Shown: positions 1-9,389, numbered from the stretch's first letter. The stretch is DNA of 64,000 bases from Mycolicibacterium bacteremicum (GCF_943913955.1 NZ_CALUAE010000024.1:1-64000); one strand, 5' to 3'. Notes: generated from the letters alone by a model not told the origin. Program-made: numbers and translations.

Positions 1-292
<292 letters not shown>

Positions 293-559
293 AAGTGGTC
301 AGAGCCCCTTTGTGTCGTTCGTCATCACTGGAGGCAGGCTTGCACGATACGGCGCAGGCCATGCCGAAACCCGTAGCCTGCGGGCTCGCGGGACAGGTCC
401 TTCGCATCATCGGAGGCGCTCTGCCAGCTACGGGGTATCGCCTTACACCGTAGCCGAAACCGACGGTGCCCAACCTCTTCCCCCGCGGCGGGCCGGTTTC
501 GGGACCTCGGCGCCGGGGTACCAGCCCGCTCGCGTTCAGGACCGAGCGGGAGGTGTGCG
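293..559. other. Divergent intergenic region sahH / MFS gene
   Basis: This 267-base spacer holds the leader of sahH (minus) and the start region of the MFS gene (plus). The plus-strand gene has a good ribosome site GGGAGGT at 548-554, five bases before its GTG. An interrupted hairpin with arms CCCG-AGCC and GGCT-CGGG (370-392) lies in the sahH leader. I found no match to the conserved core of SAH-type riboswitches. Confidence 0.4.
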
Positions 560-1819
560 GTGCGCGCGGAAAACGTCTCCCGCAACGACAGCGGCATGCG
601 CCGGTCGTTGGTGTCGCTGGCGATACTGAACTTCTTCCTCGCCGACGCCCGCGACGGGCTCGGCCCGTTCCTGGACGCCTTCCTGGCCACCCGTGGCTGG
701 TCGTCGGTCGCGCTCGGGGCCATCGCCACCGCGGGCGGCCTGATCGGGCTGGTGGTCACCCCGCTGTTCGGCGCACTGGTCGACGGCTCCCGGCACAAGC
801 GGGCGCTGATTGCGCTTCCGGTGCTCGCGGTGACCGCGGTGGCGCTGGTGACGCTGATCGCACCGACCGGTCCGATCGTCTGGATCGGCCAGGTCGGGAC
901 CGCGGTGGTGGGAGCCGTCATCGGCCCGGCGATGATGGGTCTGACGCTGGGACTGGTCGGCCAGCGACTCTTCGGCGCCCAGGTGGCGCGCAACGAGTTC
1001 TGGAACCACGTGGGCAACGTGGCCTCGCTGAGCGCGGTGTTCATCCTGGTCTCGCTGTACGGGGAACGGGCGGTCATCGGCCTGATGCTGGTGACCGCGG
1101 CGGGGGCGGTCCTGGCCGCCTATTGCATCCGCGGAGCGGATATCGACCACGACGCCGCCCGCGGGCTGGCCGAGGCCGACACCGGGGAACGACCGTCGGG
1201 CCTGCGGACGCTGGTCGCGACGCCGGGGCTGGTGGTGCTGGCATTGGTGCTGTTGATGTTCCACTTCGGCAACGCCCCGATGAGCCGACTGATCGCGCAG
1301 GACTTCGCGATCGAACTGGGCACCCCGTTTCGCACCACCGCCATCATCACCGGGGTGGCCCAGCTGTCGATGATCGCCGCCGCGGTCGCGGCACCGGCGG
1401 CCATCCGGCGATTCGGGTTGTCCACGGTGCTGCTGGTCGGCCTGTGCGCGCTGCCGATCCGCGGCGTGATCGCCGGTACCCTGCCCGGCTTCTGGACGAT
1501 CTTCCCGGTGCAGATGCTCGACGGGGTGGGCGCCGGCCTGGTCGGCATCGTGACCCCGGTCGCCGTCGAGCGCCTGTTGGCCGGCACCGGGCGTTTCAAC
1601 GTCGGATTCGCGGCGGTCATGACGGTGCAGGGGGTGGGCGCGTCGCTGAGCAACGTGATCGCCGGGGCGGTGGTGTCCGCACGCGGCTATCACGCCTCGC
1701 ACCTGCTCAGCGGGGCGATCGCGGTGACCGCGATCGCGCTGTTCCTGCGTCACCGCCGGCTCATCGTGCGGCCCGACCGCGAGAGTCTGGACGGCGTCAC
1801 TGCGGTCCCGGGTCGATGA
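560..1819 (+). CDS. Major facilitator superfamily transporter
   Basis: A 419-residue, strongly hydrophobic protein with about twelve predicted membrane segments and short hydrophilic loops, as in MFS permeases. The N-terminal half holds the GLIGLVVTPLFGALVDGSRHKR stretch, which resembles the loop 2-3 signature (G-x-L-x-D-x-x-x-R/K). The substrate cannot be told from sequence; drug or small-metabolite efflux is the usual role. The GTG start at 560 is backed by GGGAGGT at 548-554; an in-frame ATG at 596 is an alternative. The 3' end overlaps the convergent alkX gene by 23 bases. It is not part of the conserved sahH-alkB block as I remember it. Confidence 0.8.
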   Translation: MRAENVSRNDSGMRRSLVSLAILNFFLADARDGLGPFLDAFLATRGWSSVALGAIATAGGLIGLVVTPLFGALVDGSRHKRALIALPVLAVTAVALVTLIAPTGPIVWIGQVGTAVVGAVIGPAMMGLTLGLVGQRLFGAQVARNEFWNHVGNVASLSAVFILVSLYGERAVIGLMLVTAAGAVLAAYCIRGADIDHDAARGLAEADTGERPSGLRTLVATPGLVVLALVLLMFHFGNAPMSRLIAQDFAIELGTPFRTTAIITGVAQLSMIAAAVAAPAAIRRFGLSTVLLVGLCALPIRGVIAGTLPGFWTIFPVQMLDGVGAGLVGIVTPVAVERLLAGTGRFNVGFAAVMTVQGVGASLSNVIAGAVVSARGYHASHLLSGAIAVTAIALFLRHRRLIVRPDRESLDGVTAVPGR

Positions 1820-2429
1820 CGCCGTAGCGCTCGGCGAACGGGGACATCAGGCGCGCCAGATCGCGGGCCACATCGTGGTCGGCCTCCGGCGGCATCGACA
1901 CGTAGCTCATCGCCAGCCGGACGATGGCCCGGGCCAGTACCCCGGCGTCCTCGTCGGTGGCCTTGATCCAGCTGTTCTGGAATGTCGTGGTCAGGCGCTC
2001 CGAGCAGCGGCTGATGATCGGGCCGCTGTCGGTGGTGATGATCTGCAGCAGGTCGGGTTTGGCCTCGCCGTTGAGCAGCGAGATCACCAGCGGATCCGAA
2101 GCCGACTCGATGAAGAAGGCCCGGAAGCCCTCCAGGAAAGCCTCGTACACCCGGCCGACGTTGTTGGCGATCGCCGCGTCGACGGCATTGACCAGACGGT
2201 CGGCCAGCCGCAGGGCGTACCCCTGCGCGAGACCCTGCCGCGAGCCGAACTCGTTGTAGATGGTCTGCCTGCTGATGCCGACGGCGCGCGCCACATCGGT
2301 CAGCGTGATCGACGACCAGTCGCGCACCAACAGCATCTCGCGCATGCCGTCGAGGATCGAATCGCGCAACAGGACCCGCGATGCCTCCGCGTACGGCACG
2401 CGCTGGGCGCCGGGCCGTGGTGCGTTCAT
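1797..2429 (-). CDS. alkX: TetR-family regulator of the alkane hydroxylase operon
   Basis: A 210-residue TetR-type repressor. The N-terminal helix-turn-helix is clear at about residues 40-65 (SSITLTDVARAVGISRQTIYNEF), followed by an all-helical ligand-binding half. It is the last gene of the minus-strand run alkB-rubA-rubB, 41 bases after rubB, which matches the position of Rv3249c. AlkX homologues sense alkanes or fatty acids and repress alkB (known for Dietzia-type systems). The ATG at 2429 is chosen because any longer frame would run through rubB. A TATAG element just upstream could give it a private promoter. Confidence 0.88.
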   Translation of the reverse strand: MNAPRPGAQRVPYAEASRVLLRDSILDGMREMLLVRDWSSITLTDVARAVGISRQTIYNEFGSRQGLAQGYALRLADRLVNAVDAAIANNVGRVYEAFLEGFRAFFIESASDPLVISLLNGEAKPDLLQIITTDSGPIISRCSERLTTTFQNSWIKATDEDAGVLARAIVRLAMSYVSMPPEADHDVARDLARLMSPFAERYGVIDPGPQ

Positions 2430-2470
2430 GACCGCGACCCTATAACTTTCGCGCCGGTCAGTTGTGACCG

Positions 2471-2650
2471 TCACGGCCGTGCGATCTCCACCATGTCGAA
2501 ATCCGATTTCGCCGCACCGCAATCCGGGCAGCTCCAGTCCTCGGGGATGTCGGCCCACCGGGTGCCTGGCGCGATGCCGTCCTCGGGCCAGCCCTTGGCC
2601 TCGTCGTACTCGAATCCACACTGCACGCAGACGAACAGTTTGTAGTCCAT
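2471..2650 (-). CDS. rubB: Rubredoxin (second copy)
   Basis: A 59-residue rubredoxin that passes electrons to the alkane hydroxylase AlkB. The two iron-binding CxxC knuckles are present (CVQCG near the N-terminus and CPDCG near the C-terminus), with the typical EDWSCPDCG context. The ATG at 2650 has a GGGA-type ribosome site; upstream in-frame residues lack rubredoxin similarity. It lies 78 bases after rubA and 41 before alkX in one operon. Homologue of Rv3250c. Confidence 0.95.
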   Translation of the reverse strand: MDYKLFVCVQCGFEYDEAKGWPEDGIAPGTRWADIPEDWSCPDCGAAKSDFDMVEIARP

Positions 2651-2728
2651 GCCATTCCCTTTCCCAGTCGACTCTGCGTTCACGGTGGCGGCTTCTCGTA
2701 CGTTCGCGCCGTCAGCGCAGAGTCAGCT

Positions 2729-2890
2729 TCATGCTGTTTCGAAATCGGGCTTCTCGCGGACCGCGCAGTCCGGGCAGGTCCAGTCCTCGGGCACCTCGGC
2801 CCAGCTGGTACCCGCCGGAAAGCCCTCCCGCGGAGCACCTTTGGCCTCGTCGTAGGTGTAATCGCAGCCCGGGCAGCGGTACACGCTCAT
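2729..2890 (-). CDS. rubA: Rubredoxin (first copy)
   Basis: A 53-residue rubredoxin, too short to stand out among overlapping frames. It starts MSVYRCPGCDYTYDEAKG and ends CPDCAVREKPDFETA, so both CxxC iron-binding knuckles are present. Its ATG overlaps the stop of alkB (ATGA arrangement), which implies translational coupling with the hydroxylase. AlkB needs a rubredoxin and a rubredoxin reductase to deliver electrons from NAD(P)H; no reductase gene lies here. Two rubredoxins in tandem match Rv3251c-Rv3250c. Next to the normal CxxC at the C-terminal end, this copy carries a charged VREKPDFE tail. Confidence 0.95.
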   Translation of the reverse strand: MSVYRCPGCDYTYDEAKGAPREGFPAGTSWAEVPEDWTCPDCAVREKPDFETA

Positions 2891-4107
2891 GCCCCGTACC
2901 TCGCCAGCACCTTGTTCCGCATCCGCGGGTGGATGTTGGCCCGGGTGATGTCACCGTCGTAATGGGCCAGCACGCGGTGGTCCATCACCTTGCGCCACAG
3001 CGGCGGGAAGTAGGTGAGCCCGATCATCGAGGCGTAGCCGCTGGGCAGATTCGGTGCGCCGTCCATACTGCGCAGCGTCTGGTACCGCCGGGTCGGGTTG
3101 GCGTGGTGATCGCTGTGCCGCTGCAGGTGATAGAGGAACAGATTGGTCACGATGTGATCGGAGTTCCAGCTGTGCACCGGCGCGCACCGCTCGTAGCGGC
3201 CGCTGTCCAGCTTCTGCCGCAGCAGCCCGTAGTGCTCCAGGTAGTTCACCGTCTCCAGCAGGGTGAACCCGTAGATCGCCGAGATCAGCATGTAGGGCAG
3301 CACGCCGAGGCCGAAGGCCGCGGTGAGCACGCCCCACAGGACCACCGACATCGCCCAGGCGTTCAGCACGTCATTGGACCAGTGCCACTTCGACTTCCCG
3401 GCCCGCTCCAGCCGCTTGGCCTCCAGCTCCCACGACGAGCGCAGACTGCCCCACACGCTGCGCGGCAGGAACTCCCAGAACGTCTCGCCGAACCGGGCCG
3501 AGGCCGGGTCCTCCGGGGTCGCGACCCGGACGTGGTGGCCGCGGTTGTGCTCGATGTAGAAGTGCCCGTACCAGGTCTGCGCCAGGGTGATCTTGGACAG
3601 CCAGCGTTCCAGCGAGTCCTTCTTGTGGCCCATCTCGTGTGCGGTGTTGATGCCGACGCCGCCGAGCACGCCCACCGAGAGGGCCAGACCGATCTTGGCC
3701 GGCCAGCCGAGGCCGCCGTCGAATCCCAGCCACCCCAGATCCGTCGCCGTGAACAGATACGCCCCGAAGATGACGCTGGCGTACTGGCACGGGATGTAGG
3801 CGTAGGTGCAATAGCGGTAGTACTTGTCGTTCTCCAGCCGCTCCATCACCTCATCGGGCGGGTTCTGCCCGTCGGGACCGAAGAAGCGGTCCAGGATCGG
3901 CAACAGCACGTACACCAGCAGCGGGCCGACCCAGAACGGGATCTGCGCCGCGGCGTGCCAGCCGGCGTTGTTGAACGCCCAGACCAGCGGCAGCATCACG
4001 AACAGTGCCGTCGGGGCGATCAACCCCATCAGCCACAGGTACCGCTTCCGGTCACGCCATTCGATGGCGGGGACATCGGTTGCCTCGTGGTCGATCTGCG
4101 ATGTCAT
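2887..4107 (-). CDS. alkB: Alkane 1-monooxygenase, membrane di-iron hydroxylase
   Basis: A 406-residue integral membrane protein that hydroxylates medium-chain n-alkanes at the terminal carbon, using oxygen and rubredoxin-supplied electrons. The histidine clusters that hold the di-iron centre are all visible: HEMGH at 157-161, EHNRGHH at 186-192, NYLEHYG near 291 and HSDHH at 331-335. About six membrane segments lie in between. The ATG at 4107 follows a GAGAGG ribosome site. It is the first gene of alkB-rubA-rubB-alkX. The M. tuberculosis neighbour Rv3253c (an amino-acid permease) is absent here; a divergent FAD enzyme follows directly. Confidence 0.96.
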   Translation of the reverse strand: MTSQIDHEATDVPAIEWRDRKRYLWLMGLIAPTALFVMLPLVWAFNNAGWHAAAQIPFWVGPLLVYVLLPILDRFFGPDGQNPPDEVMERLENDKYYRYCTYAYIPCQYASVIFGAYLFTATDLGWLGFDGGLGWPAKIGLALSVGVLGGVGINTAHEMGHKKDSLERWLSKITLAQTWYGHFYIEHNRGHHVRVATPEDPASARFGETFWEFLPRSVWGSLRSSWELEAKRLERAGKSKWHWSNDVLNAWAMSVVLWGVLTAAFGLGVLPYMLISAIYGFTLLETVNYLEHYGLLRQKLDSGRYERCAPVHSWNSDHIVTNLFLYHLQRHSDHHANPTRRYQTLRSMDGAPNLPSGYASMIGLTYFPPLWRKVMDHRVLAHYDGDITRANIHPRMRNKVLARYGA

Positions 4108-4147
4108 CTGTCACACCTCTCTGTGAGGACCATCACTACTGAACTTG

Positions 4148-4196
4148 ACTATAGACGGCGATTTGTCGCACGTCTAGACAAAACAACTCGTTTTGT
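4148..4196 (-). promoter_or_regulatory. Putative alkB promoter with TetR-type operators
   Basis: On the minus strand TATAGT (4153-4148) is a good -10 element about 40 bases before the alkB ATG. An inverted repeat TAGACG-N13-CGTCTA (4152-4176) overlaps it. A second inverted repeat, ACAAAAC-AACTC-GTTTTGT (4178-4196), lies just upstream. Both have the size of TetR-family operators, so they are candidates for AlkX binding. This is inference from position and symmetry only. Confidence 0.45.
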
Positions 4197-4317
4197 ACAA
4201 CACACACCGCCCGGATCGGCCCGGCAGTTTCGTCCAGCACACTCCCCACACCCGTGATCAACCCGGTTGACCTCGAACTTACGCGTGACCGGGCACACAC
4301 CGCGTACGGTCGGCGGT

Positions 4318-5676
4318 ATGGGGGGACATGCCATCGTCATCGGGGCGAGCCTGGCCGGGCTGTGCGCGGCGCGGGTGCTCGCCGACCATTTCGACCGGGT
4401 CACGATCTACGAGCGCGACACGCTGCCCGATGGGCCGGCCAGTCGCACGACCGTGCCGCAAGACCGGCACGTGCACATGCTGATGGCCCGGGGCGCGGCC
4501 GAATTCGAGGACCTGTTCCCCGGATTGCTCGACGATATGGTCGCCGCCGGAGTGCCCAAGCTGGAGAACCGGCCTGACCGCATCCACTTCGGCGCGGCCG
4601 GCCACGTCCTGGGCACCACCGACGAACTCAAGCGCGAGTTCACCGCCTACGTTCCCAGCCGGCCGCACCTGGAATGGCAGATCCGCGGCCGCACGCTGGC
4701 GCTGCCCCGCGTCGAACTGGTCCGCACCGGCGTGGCCGAGCCGACCTACGACCCCGCCGCCCGACGGGTGACCGGCGCGGTGCTCGACACCGGCGAAACC
4801 GTGACCGCCGATCTGGTGGTCGACGCCGCCGGCCGCGCTACCCGGTTGCCGGTCTGGTTGGCGCAGTGGGGTTTTGACCGTCCGGACGAGGACACCGTCG
4901 ACGTCGGCATCGACTACGCCACCGCGCAGGTGCACATCCCGGCGGGTGTCATCGAGGAGAAGGTCGTGGTCGCCGGGGCCTCGCACGACGAGCCCGTCGG
5001 CCTCGGCATGCTGTTGTACGAGGACGGCAACTGGAGCGTGACGACCTTCGGCACCGGGAAGGTCCGTCCTCCGCAGAATCTGGCCGAGATCCACGCGCTG
5101 GCCGACCGGTTGCTGCCCGCGCATCTGAGCGACGCGTTACGCAGCGGAACTCCCCTGGGCGGCATGGCCTTTCACAAGTACCCGACCAGCCGGTGGCGCC
5201 GCTACGACCGGATGGGGCAATTCCCGGCCGGCATCATCCCGTTCGGCGACGCGGTGGTGAGCTTCAATCCCACCTACGGCCAGGGCATGACCATGACCTC
5301 GCTGCAGGCGCGCAACCTGCGCGAGGTGCTGGCGGCCGGGCACCACGACCTCGCGCGCCGACTGGCGAAGGCGACGAAGAAGACCACCTGGCCGGTCTGG
5401 ACCATGAACGCCATCGGTGATGTGGCGCTGCACAACGCCGCCGCCGACCGGGCGCCGTGGTGGTATGCGAAGGTAGGCAACCTGTTCGACCAGTTCCTCG
5501 GCGCCGCCGAGAGCGATCCCGTTCTCGCCGAATGGTTCCTGCGCCGGTTCAGCCTGCTCGACAGCCTCTACATGGTGCCGAGTCCGCGCACGGTCGCACG
5601 CACCGTCCGGCACAACATGAGCCTGCTCGTCGCCGAGAAGCGTCGGCGGCCGGTTCGCGACGCCGTCGCGCGCTAG
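4318..5676 (+). CDS. FAD-dependent oxidoreductase (Rv3254-like)
   Basis: A 452-residue flavoprotein of the p-hydroxybenzoate hydroxylase/geranylgeranyl reductase fold. The N-terminal dinucleotide site is GASLAGLCAARVL, followed by the second-strand acid in YERDTLPDG. The FAD-ribityl motif appears late as GDAVVSFNPTYGQGM. It matches Rv3254 by sequence character and place, next to manA. The substrate is unknown to me. The ATG at 4318 is chosen because the GASLAG fold begins seven residues later; an upstream in-frame start at 4267 would add 17 residues without similarity. It ends convergently with manA, overlapping by four bases. Confidence 0.82.
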   Translation: MGGHAIVIGASLAGLCAARVLADHFDRVTIYERDTLPDGPASRTTVPQDRHVHMLMARGAAEFEDLFPGLLDDMVAAGVPKLENRPDRIHFGAAGHVLGTTDELKREFTAYVPSRPHLEWQIRGRTLALPRVELVRTGVAEPTYDPAARRVTGAVLDTGETVTADLVVDAAGRATRLPVWLAQWGFDRPDEDTVDVGIDYATAQVHIPAGVIEEKVVVAGASHDEPVGLGMLLYEDGNWSVTTFGTGKVRPPQNLAEIHALADRLLPAHLSDALRSGTPLGGMAFHKYPTSRWRRYDRMGQFPAGIIPFGDAVVSFNPTYGQGMTMTSLQARNLREVLAAGHHDLARRLAKATKKTTWPVWTMNAIGDVALHNAAADRAPWWYAKVGNLFDQFLGAAESDPVLAEWFLRRFSLLDSLYMVPSPRTVARTVRHNMSLLVAEKRRRPVRDAVAR

Positions 5677-6899
5677 ATACCGACGGTCACCCGGAACAGC
5701 CGGGCGGGTTGGTCGGCGTGCAACCGCACCGGGCCGTCGTCGGCGGCCACCCAGGCCGACTCACCACGGCGCAGGGTCACCGCATCGGCGCCGGTGTGCA
5801 CCCGCACCGCACCCTCGATCGCCAGCAGGATCTGCGGCCCGGCGTGTTCGGCGGGCGCGTCGATCTCGCGGCCGACATGCTCGGCCCCGAGCTGCAGCAG
5901 CGAAACCGCGAACTCGGGTGCCGGGGTGTCGTAGACCAGTTCCATCCCGTCGTGCAGGACCCGCGGCAGGATCGGGGCATCGTCGGTGGGCGTGAAGTCC
6001 AGCACCCGCAGCAGCTCGGGCACGTCGACGTGCTTGGGGGTCAGCCCACCGCGTAACACGTTGTCCGAGTTGGCCATCACCTCGAACCCGACACCGTGCA
6101 GGTAGGCGTGCAGGTTGCCGGCGGGCAGATAGATCGCCTCGCCGGGCGCCAGCGTGATCCGGTTGAGCAGCATGGCCGCCAGCACCCCGGCGTCCCCGGG
6201 GTAGCGCTCGCCGAGCTCCAGGATGGTCTTCGCCTCGGCCAGGAACGTGGTCTCCTTGGACCGCAGATAATTGATCGCCCCGTCGAGCACCGATGGCACC
6301 AGCACGTCGAGATCGGGCTGCGGGAAGGTGATCCAGGTGGTGAACAGCGCGCGCAGACCGTCGGCGTCGGACTGATCCTTGAGCAGGGTGATGAACGGGG
6401 CCAGTTCGGGCACCGACAGTGCCCGCATGAACTCGGCACTGCGGGCGGCGGCGCGGAACCCGGCCAGCGCCTCGAATTGCCCCAGCGCGACGATGATCTC
6501 CGGCTTGTGGCTGCGATCGCGATAGTTGCGGGTGGCCGCCGTGACCGGGATGCCGAGGTGGTTCTCCAGTTCGAAACCCTGCACGGCCTGCTGGGCGCTG
6601 GGGTGCGCCTGCAGCGAGAGCGGCTCGTCGGCCGCGAGCACCTTGGCCAGGAACGGCAGCGCATCGCCGAAGCGGGTCCGGGTGGCCTCGCCGAGCTGGC
6701 GCTGCGGGTCGGCGGCGATGACGTCCAGCAGCGAGCGCTCCCCGACCTCGGTGGCCAGATACGCCGGATCGCCTGGGTGCGCCCCCAGCCACAACTCGGC
6801 CTCGGGATTGGCTGTGGGACTGGGCCTTCCGGTGAACTCGGCAATCGCGGTCCGCGATCCCCACGCATATTTCCGAATGGCTCCACGGAGCAGGTTCAC
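5673..6899 (-). CDS. manA: Mannose-6-phosphate isomerase
   Basis: A 408-residue type I phosphomannose isomerase that interconverts fructose-6-phosphate and mannose-6-phosphate, the entry to GDP-mannose for lipoarabinomannan, PIMs and glycoproteins. Zinc ligands and active-site motifs are visible: SLQAHPSAQQA, ENHLGIPV, and the cupin signature YLPAGNLHAYL with GFEVMANSDNVLRGGLTPKHVDV. Length is usual for the family. It is the last gene of pmmA-SIS-manA, four bases after the SIS gene. Homologue of Rv3255c. The cytosolic pathway continues with pmmA here and manB at 14.2 kb. Confidence 0.95.
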   Translation of the reverse strand: MNLLRGAIRKYAWGSRTAIAEFTGRPSPTANPEAELWLGAHPGDPAYLATEVGERSLLDVIAADPQRQLGEATRTRFGDALPFLAKVLAADEPLSLQAHPSAQQAVQGFELENHLGIPVTAATRNYRDRSHKPEIIVALGQFEALAGFRAAARSAEFMRALSVPELAPFITLLKDQSDADGLRALFTTWITFPQPDLDVLVPSVLDGAINYLRSKETTFLAEAKTILELGERYPGDAGVLAAMLLNRITLAPGEAIYLPAGNLHAYLHGVGFEVMANSDNVLRGGLTPKHVDVPELLRVLDFTPTDDAPILPRVLHDGMELVYDTPAPEFAVSLLQLGAEHVGREIDAPAEHAGPQILLAIEGAVRVHTGADAVTLRRGESAWVAADDGPVRLHADQPARLFRVTVGI

Positions 6900-6903
6900 G
6901 CGA

Positions 6904-7974
6904 TCAACCTCGCACCAGTCGCAGGTACACCGCCGTCATCTCCAGTCGCACCGCCACCGTCGCCAACTGCTGCTCGGGGCGGCTACGGCCCGGGGTCGGC
7001 GCGATGTCGGGGACATCGTCGGCGCTGACCACGTCGAGGTCGGCGAACCCCTCGGTGCGGGCCACCACGACGGGCCGCTGCTCATCGGAGGTCAGCACGA
7101 CGGTGCGGACCCGCGACGGTAGCGGACCGTCGAGTTCCTCGTCGTGGAACAGCGCGGCCTCGTAGTCCACCGGCGCCGCGCCGAACTGGCTGAGCGCACC
7201 CAGCGCGTCGGTCAGCCCGACCGCGGCGACCACCTGGCGGGCCACCCTCAGCAACACCGCCGCACTGTGCTGGGCCAGCGCCAGCGTCGCCGCGCTGTCA
7301 CCGGCCAGCACGACGTCGCGCCCGGTCAGCCGGTCGGCCAACGTCTTGGCGGGATTGGTGAACAGCTCCCGGGTGGCACTGTTGCGCAGCGCCTCGGCGT
7401 CCAACTCGTCGGCCAAGGCGTTGATGTCGACGCGCAAGCCGCGGTCCAGGACCGCCAGGATCGCCACGCCCGCCGCCAGGTAGCGGGTCAACCCGAACTC
7501 GTCGGGCACCGGCAGCCGCGGCGCCAGCACCGCGGCCCGGCCGGCGGTCACCTCGCGCAGCGGGCCCTCGTGCGGGGCCACGACCACCACCCGCGCACCC
7601 CGGCGCACCCCGGTCGCGGCGGCCGAGACCAGCACCGGGTCACCGGCGTCGGCACCGGCCACCACGACCACGTCCAGCGCCCCGGTCCACGGCGGGACTT
7701 CCGCGGTCACCACGATCGGCACCCCGGTCGCCGCGCCGAGCGCGGCGGTCAGCAGTGCTCCGGCGGCCTGCGCCGGGCCGGAGTCGGCCACCCAGATCAG
7801 CGTGCGCGGCGGGCCGTCGGCACGCACCGCGTCGAGGGCGCCCTCATCGACGGCGGCGGCCGTCGCGCGCACCTGCGCCCCGGCCATCGCGGCCGCCCGC
7901 AACAATCCGTCCCGGTCGGCAGCCAGCAGTCCCTCGACATCGTCGAGATCGATGGTGGCGGCCCGGGCGGTCAT
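6904..7974 (-). CDS. SIS-domain protein (Rv3256c/TobH-like)
   Basis: A 356-residue protein that looks like a sugar-isomerase (SIS) fold: alternating hydrophobic strands such as TLIWVADSGPAQAAGALLTAAL and LDVVVVAGADAGDP, and VVLAGDSAATLALAQHSAAVLL in the second half. It lies between pmmA and manA, overlapping the pmmA stop by four bases (ATGA), so all three are translationally linked. The same arrangement holds for Rv3256c. A role in mannose-phosphate metabolism is inferred from the operon; no catalytic residues were assigned. It is sometimes annotated TobH, a name from an aminoglycoside cluster that says nothing certain about function. Confidence 0.8.
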   Translation of the reverse strand: MTARAATIDLDDVEGLLAADRDGLLRAAAMAGAQVRATAAAVDEGALDAVRADGPPRTLIWVADSGPAQAAGALLTAALGAATGVPIVVTAEVPPWTGALDVVVVAGADAGDPVLVSAAATGVRRGARVVVVAPHEGPLREVTAGRAAVLAPRLPVPDEFGLTRYLAAGVAILAVLDRGLRVDINALADELDAEALRNSATRELFTNPAKTLADRLTGRDVVLAGDSAATLALAQHSAAVLLRVARQVVAAVGLTDALGALSQFGAAPVDYEAALFHDEELDGPLPSRVRTVVLTSDEQRPVVVARTEGFADLDVVSADDVPDIAPTPGRSRPEQQLATVAVRLEMTAVYLRLVRG

Positions 7975-9389
7975 GGCGCCGGCTCGCTCGCCGGCCGGCC
8001 GTCATCGGCCTGGGCGGCGATCACCTTCGCCACCTCGTCGACCACCGCGTCGACCTCTTCTGTCGTACGCGCCTCGACATTGAGCCGCAGCAGCGGTTCG
8101 GTGTTGGAGGTGCGCAGGTTGAACCAGCGGCCGTCGCCCAGATCCACGGTCACGCCGTCGAGGTGATCGAGGGACTGGATTCGGCTGCCGAAGGTGGTCA
8201 GCACGGCGTCGACGGTCGCCGGGGCGTCGGTGACGGTGAAGTTGATCTCTCCGGACGCCTCGTAGCGCTGGTAGTCGGCCATCAGATCCGACAGCGGGCG
8301 CTGCTGTTCGCCGAGCGCGGCCAGCACATGCAGCGCGGCCAGCATGCCGGAGTCGGCACCCCAGAAATCGCGGAAGTAATAGTGTGCGGAGTGTTCGCCG
8401 CCGAAGATGGCACCGGTCTCGGCCATCAGCGCCTTGATGTAGGAGTGGCCGACGCGCGAGCGCACCGCGGTCCCACCGCGCTCGGTGATCAGCTCGGGCA
8501 CCGCCCGGGAGGTGATCAGGTTGTGGATCACCGTCGCACCGATCTCGCGACCCAGCTCGCGACCGGCCACCAGCGCGGTCACCGCCGACGGCGAGACCGG
8601 CCGGCCCAACTCGTCGACCACGAAGCAGCGGTCGGCGTCACCGTCGAAGGCCAGGCCGATATCGGCCTTGGTGTCGAGCACATGCCGTTGCAGATCGACC
8701 AGGTTCGCCGGGTCCAGCGGGTTGGCCTCGTGGTTGGGGAAGGTCCCGTCGAGTTCGAAGTACAGCGGCAGCACCGTGATCCCGGGGATCGCCGCCAGCA
8801 CCGCCGGCGTGGTGTGCCCGCCCATGCCGTTACCGGCATCGACGGCGACGCGCAGCGGACGCAGCTCGGCGAGGTCGACCAGCGACCGCAGGAAGTCGCC
8901 GTACTCGGCGAGCACATCGCGGTCGGTGATGGTTCCGGCGGCCCCGTCATGGGCCGGCACGCCGTTGATGACCTCATCGCTGATGCCGGTCAGCCCGGTG
9001 TCCTTGCCGACCGGCTTGGCGCCGGCGCGGCACAGCTTGATGCCGTTGTAGGCGGCCGGGTTGTGGCTGGCGGTGAACATCGCGCCCGGGCAGTCCAGCA
9101 GGCCGGAGGCGAAGTACAGCTGGTCGGTGGAGGCCAGCCCGATCCGCACGACATCGAGTCCCTGGGCGATGACGCCCTGGGCGAACGCATCCGACAGGGC
9201 CGGCGAGCTGGCGCGCATATCGTGCCCGATCACCACGGTGTCGACCGGGCCGTTGCCCTCGTCGCGGACCAGGCGGGCGAATGCCCCACCTACATCGCGG
9301 ACGAAATCCTCGTCGATCTGCTCTCCGACCAGGCCCCGCACGTCGTAGGCCTTGATGACAGCGTGGACAGCCTCAGCGGGCCGAGACAT
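7971..9389 (-). CDS. pmmA: Phosphomannomutase/phosphoglucomutase
   Basis: A 472-residue alpha-D-phosphohexomutase converting mannose-6-phosphate to mannose-1-phosphate. The phosphoserine loop is TASHNP with Ser108, the metal-binding loop is DGDADR at 249-254, and GGEHSAHYYF is the sugar-specificity loop, with the C-terminal phosphate-binding RTSNTEP. It corresponds to Rv3257c (also called manB). It heads the operon pmmA-SIS-manA. Together with manA and the guanylyltransferase at 14.2 kb it completes the route from fructose-6-phosphate to GDP-mannose within this window. Confidence 0.95.
   Translation of the reverse strand: MSRPAEAVHAVIKAYDVRGLVGEQIDEDFVRDVGGAFARLVRDEGNGPVDTVVIGHDMRASSPALSDAFAQGVIAQGLDVVRIGLASTDQLYFASGLLDCPGAMFTASHNPAAYNGIKLCRAGAKPVGKDTGLTGISDEVINGVPAHDGAAGTITDRDVLAEYGDFLRSLVDLAELRPLRVAVDAGNGMGGHTTPAVLAAIPGITVLPLYFELDGTFPNHEANPLDPANLVDLQRHVLDTKADIGLAFDGDADRCFVVDELGRPVSPSAVTALVAGRELGREIGATVIHNLITSRAVPELITERGGTAVRSRVGHSYIKALMAETGAIFGGEHSAHYYFRDFWGADSGMLAALHVLAALGEQQRPLSDLMADYQRYEASGEINFTVTDAPATVDAVLTTFGSRIQSLDHLDGVTVDLGDGRWFNLRTSNTEPLLRLNVEARTTEEVDAVVDEVAKVIAAQADDGRPASEPAP

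Noticed and set aside
293..559. Possible SAH riboswitch upstream of sahH
   Set aside because: The conserved core of that riboswitch class was not found; only an interrupted hairpin is present.
466..1827. Long plus-strand frame over the MFS gene
   Set aside because: Arg/Gly-rich shadow of the transporter; the hydrophobic frame at 560-1819 is the real one.
2712..2954. An 80-codon minus-strand frame over rubA
   Set aside because: It is out of frame with the clear 53-residue rubredoxin at 2729-2890, which has both CxxC motifs.
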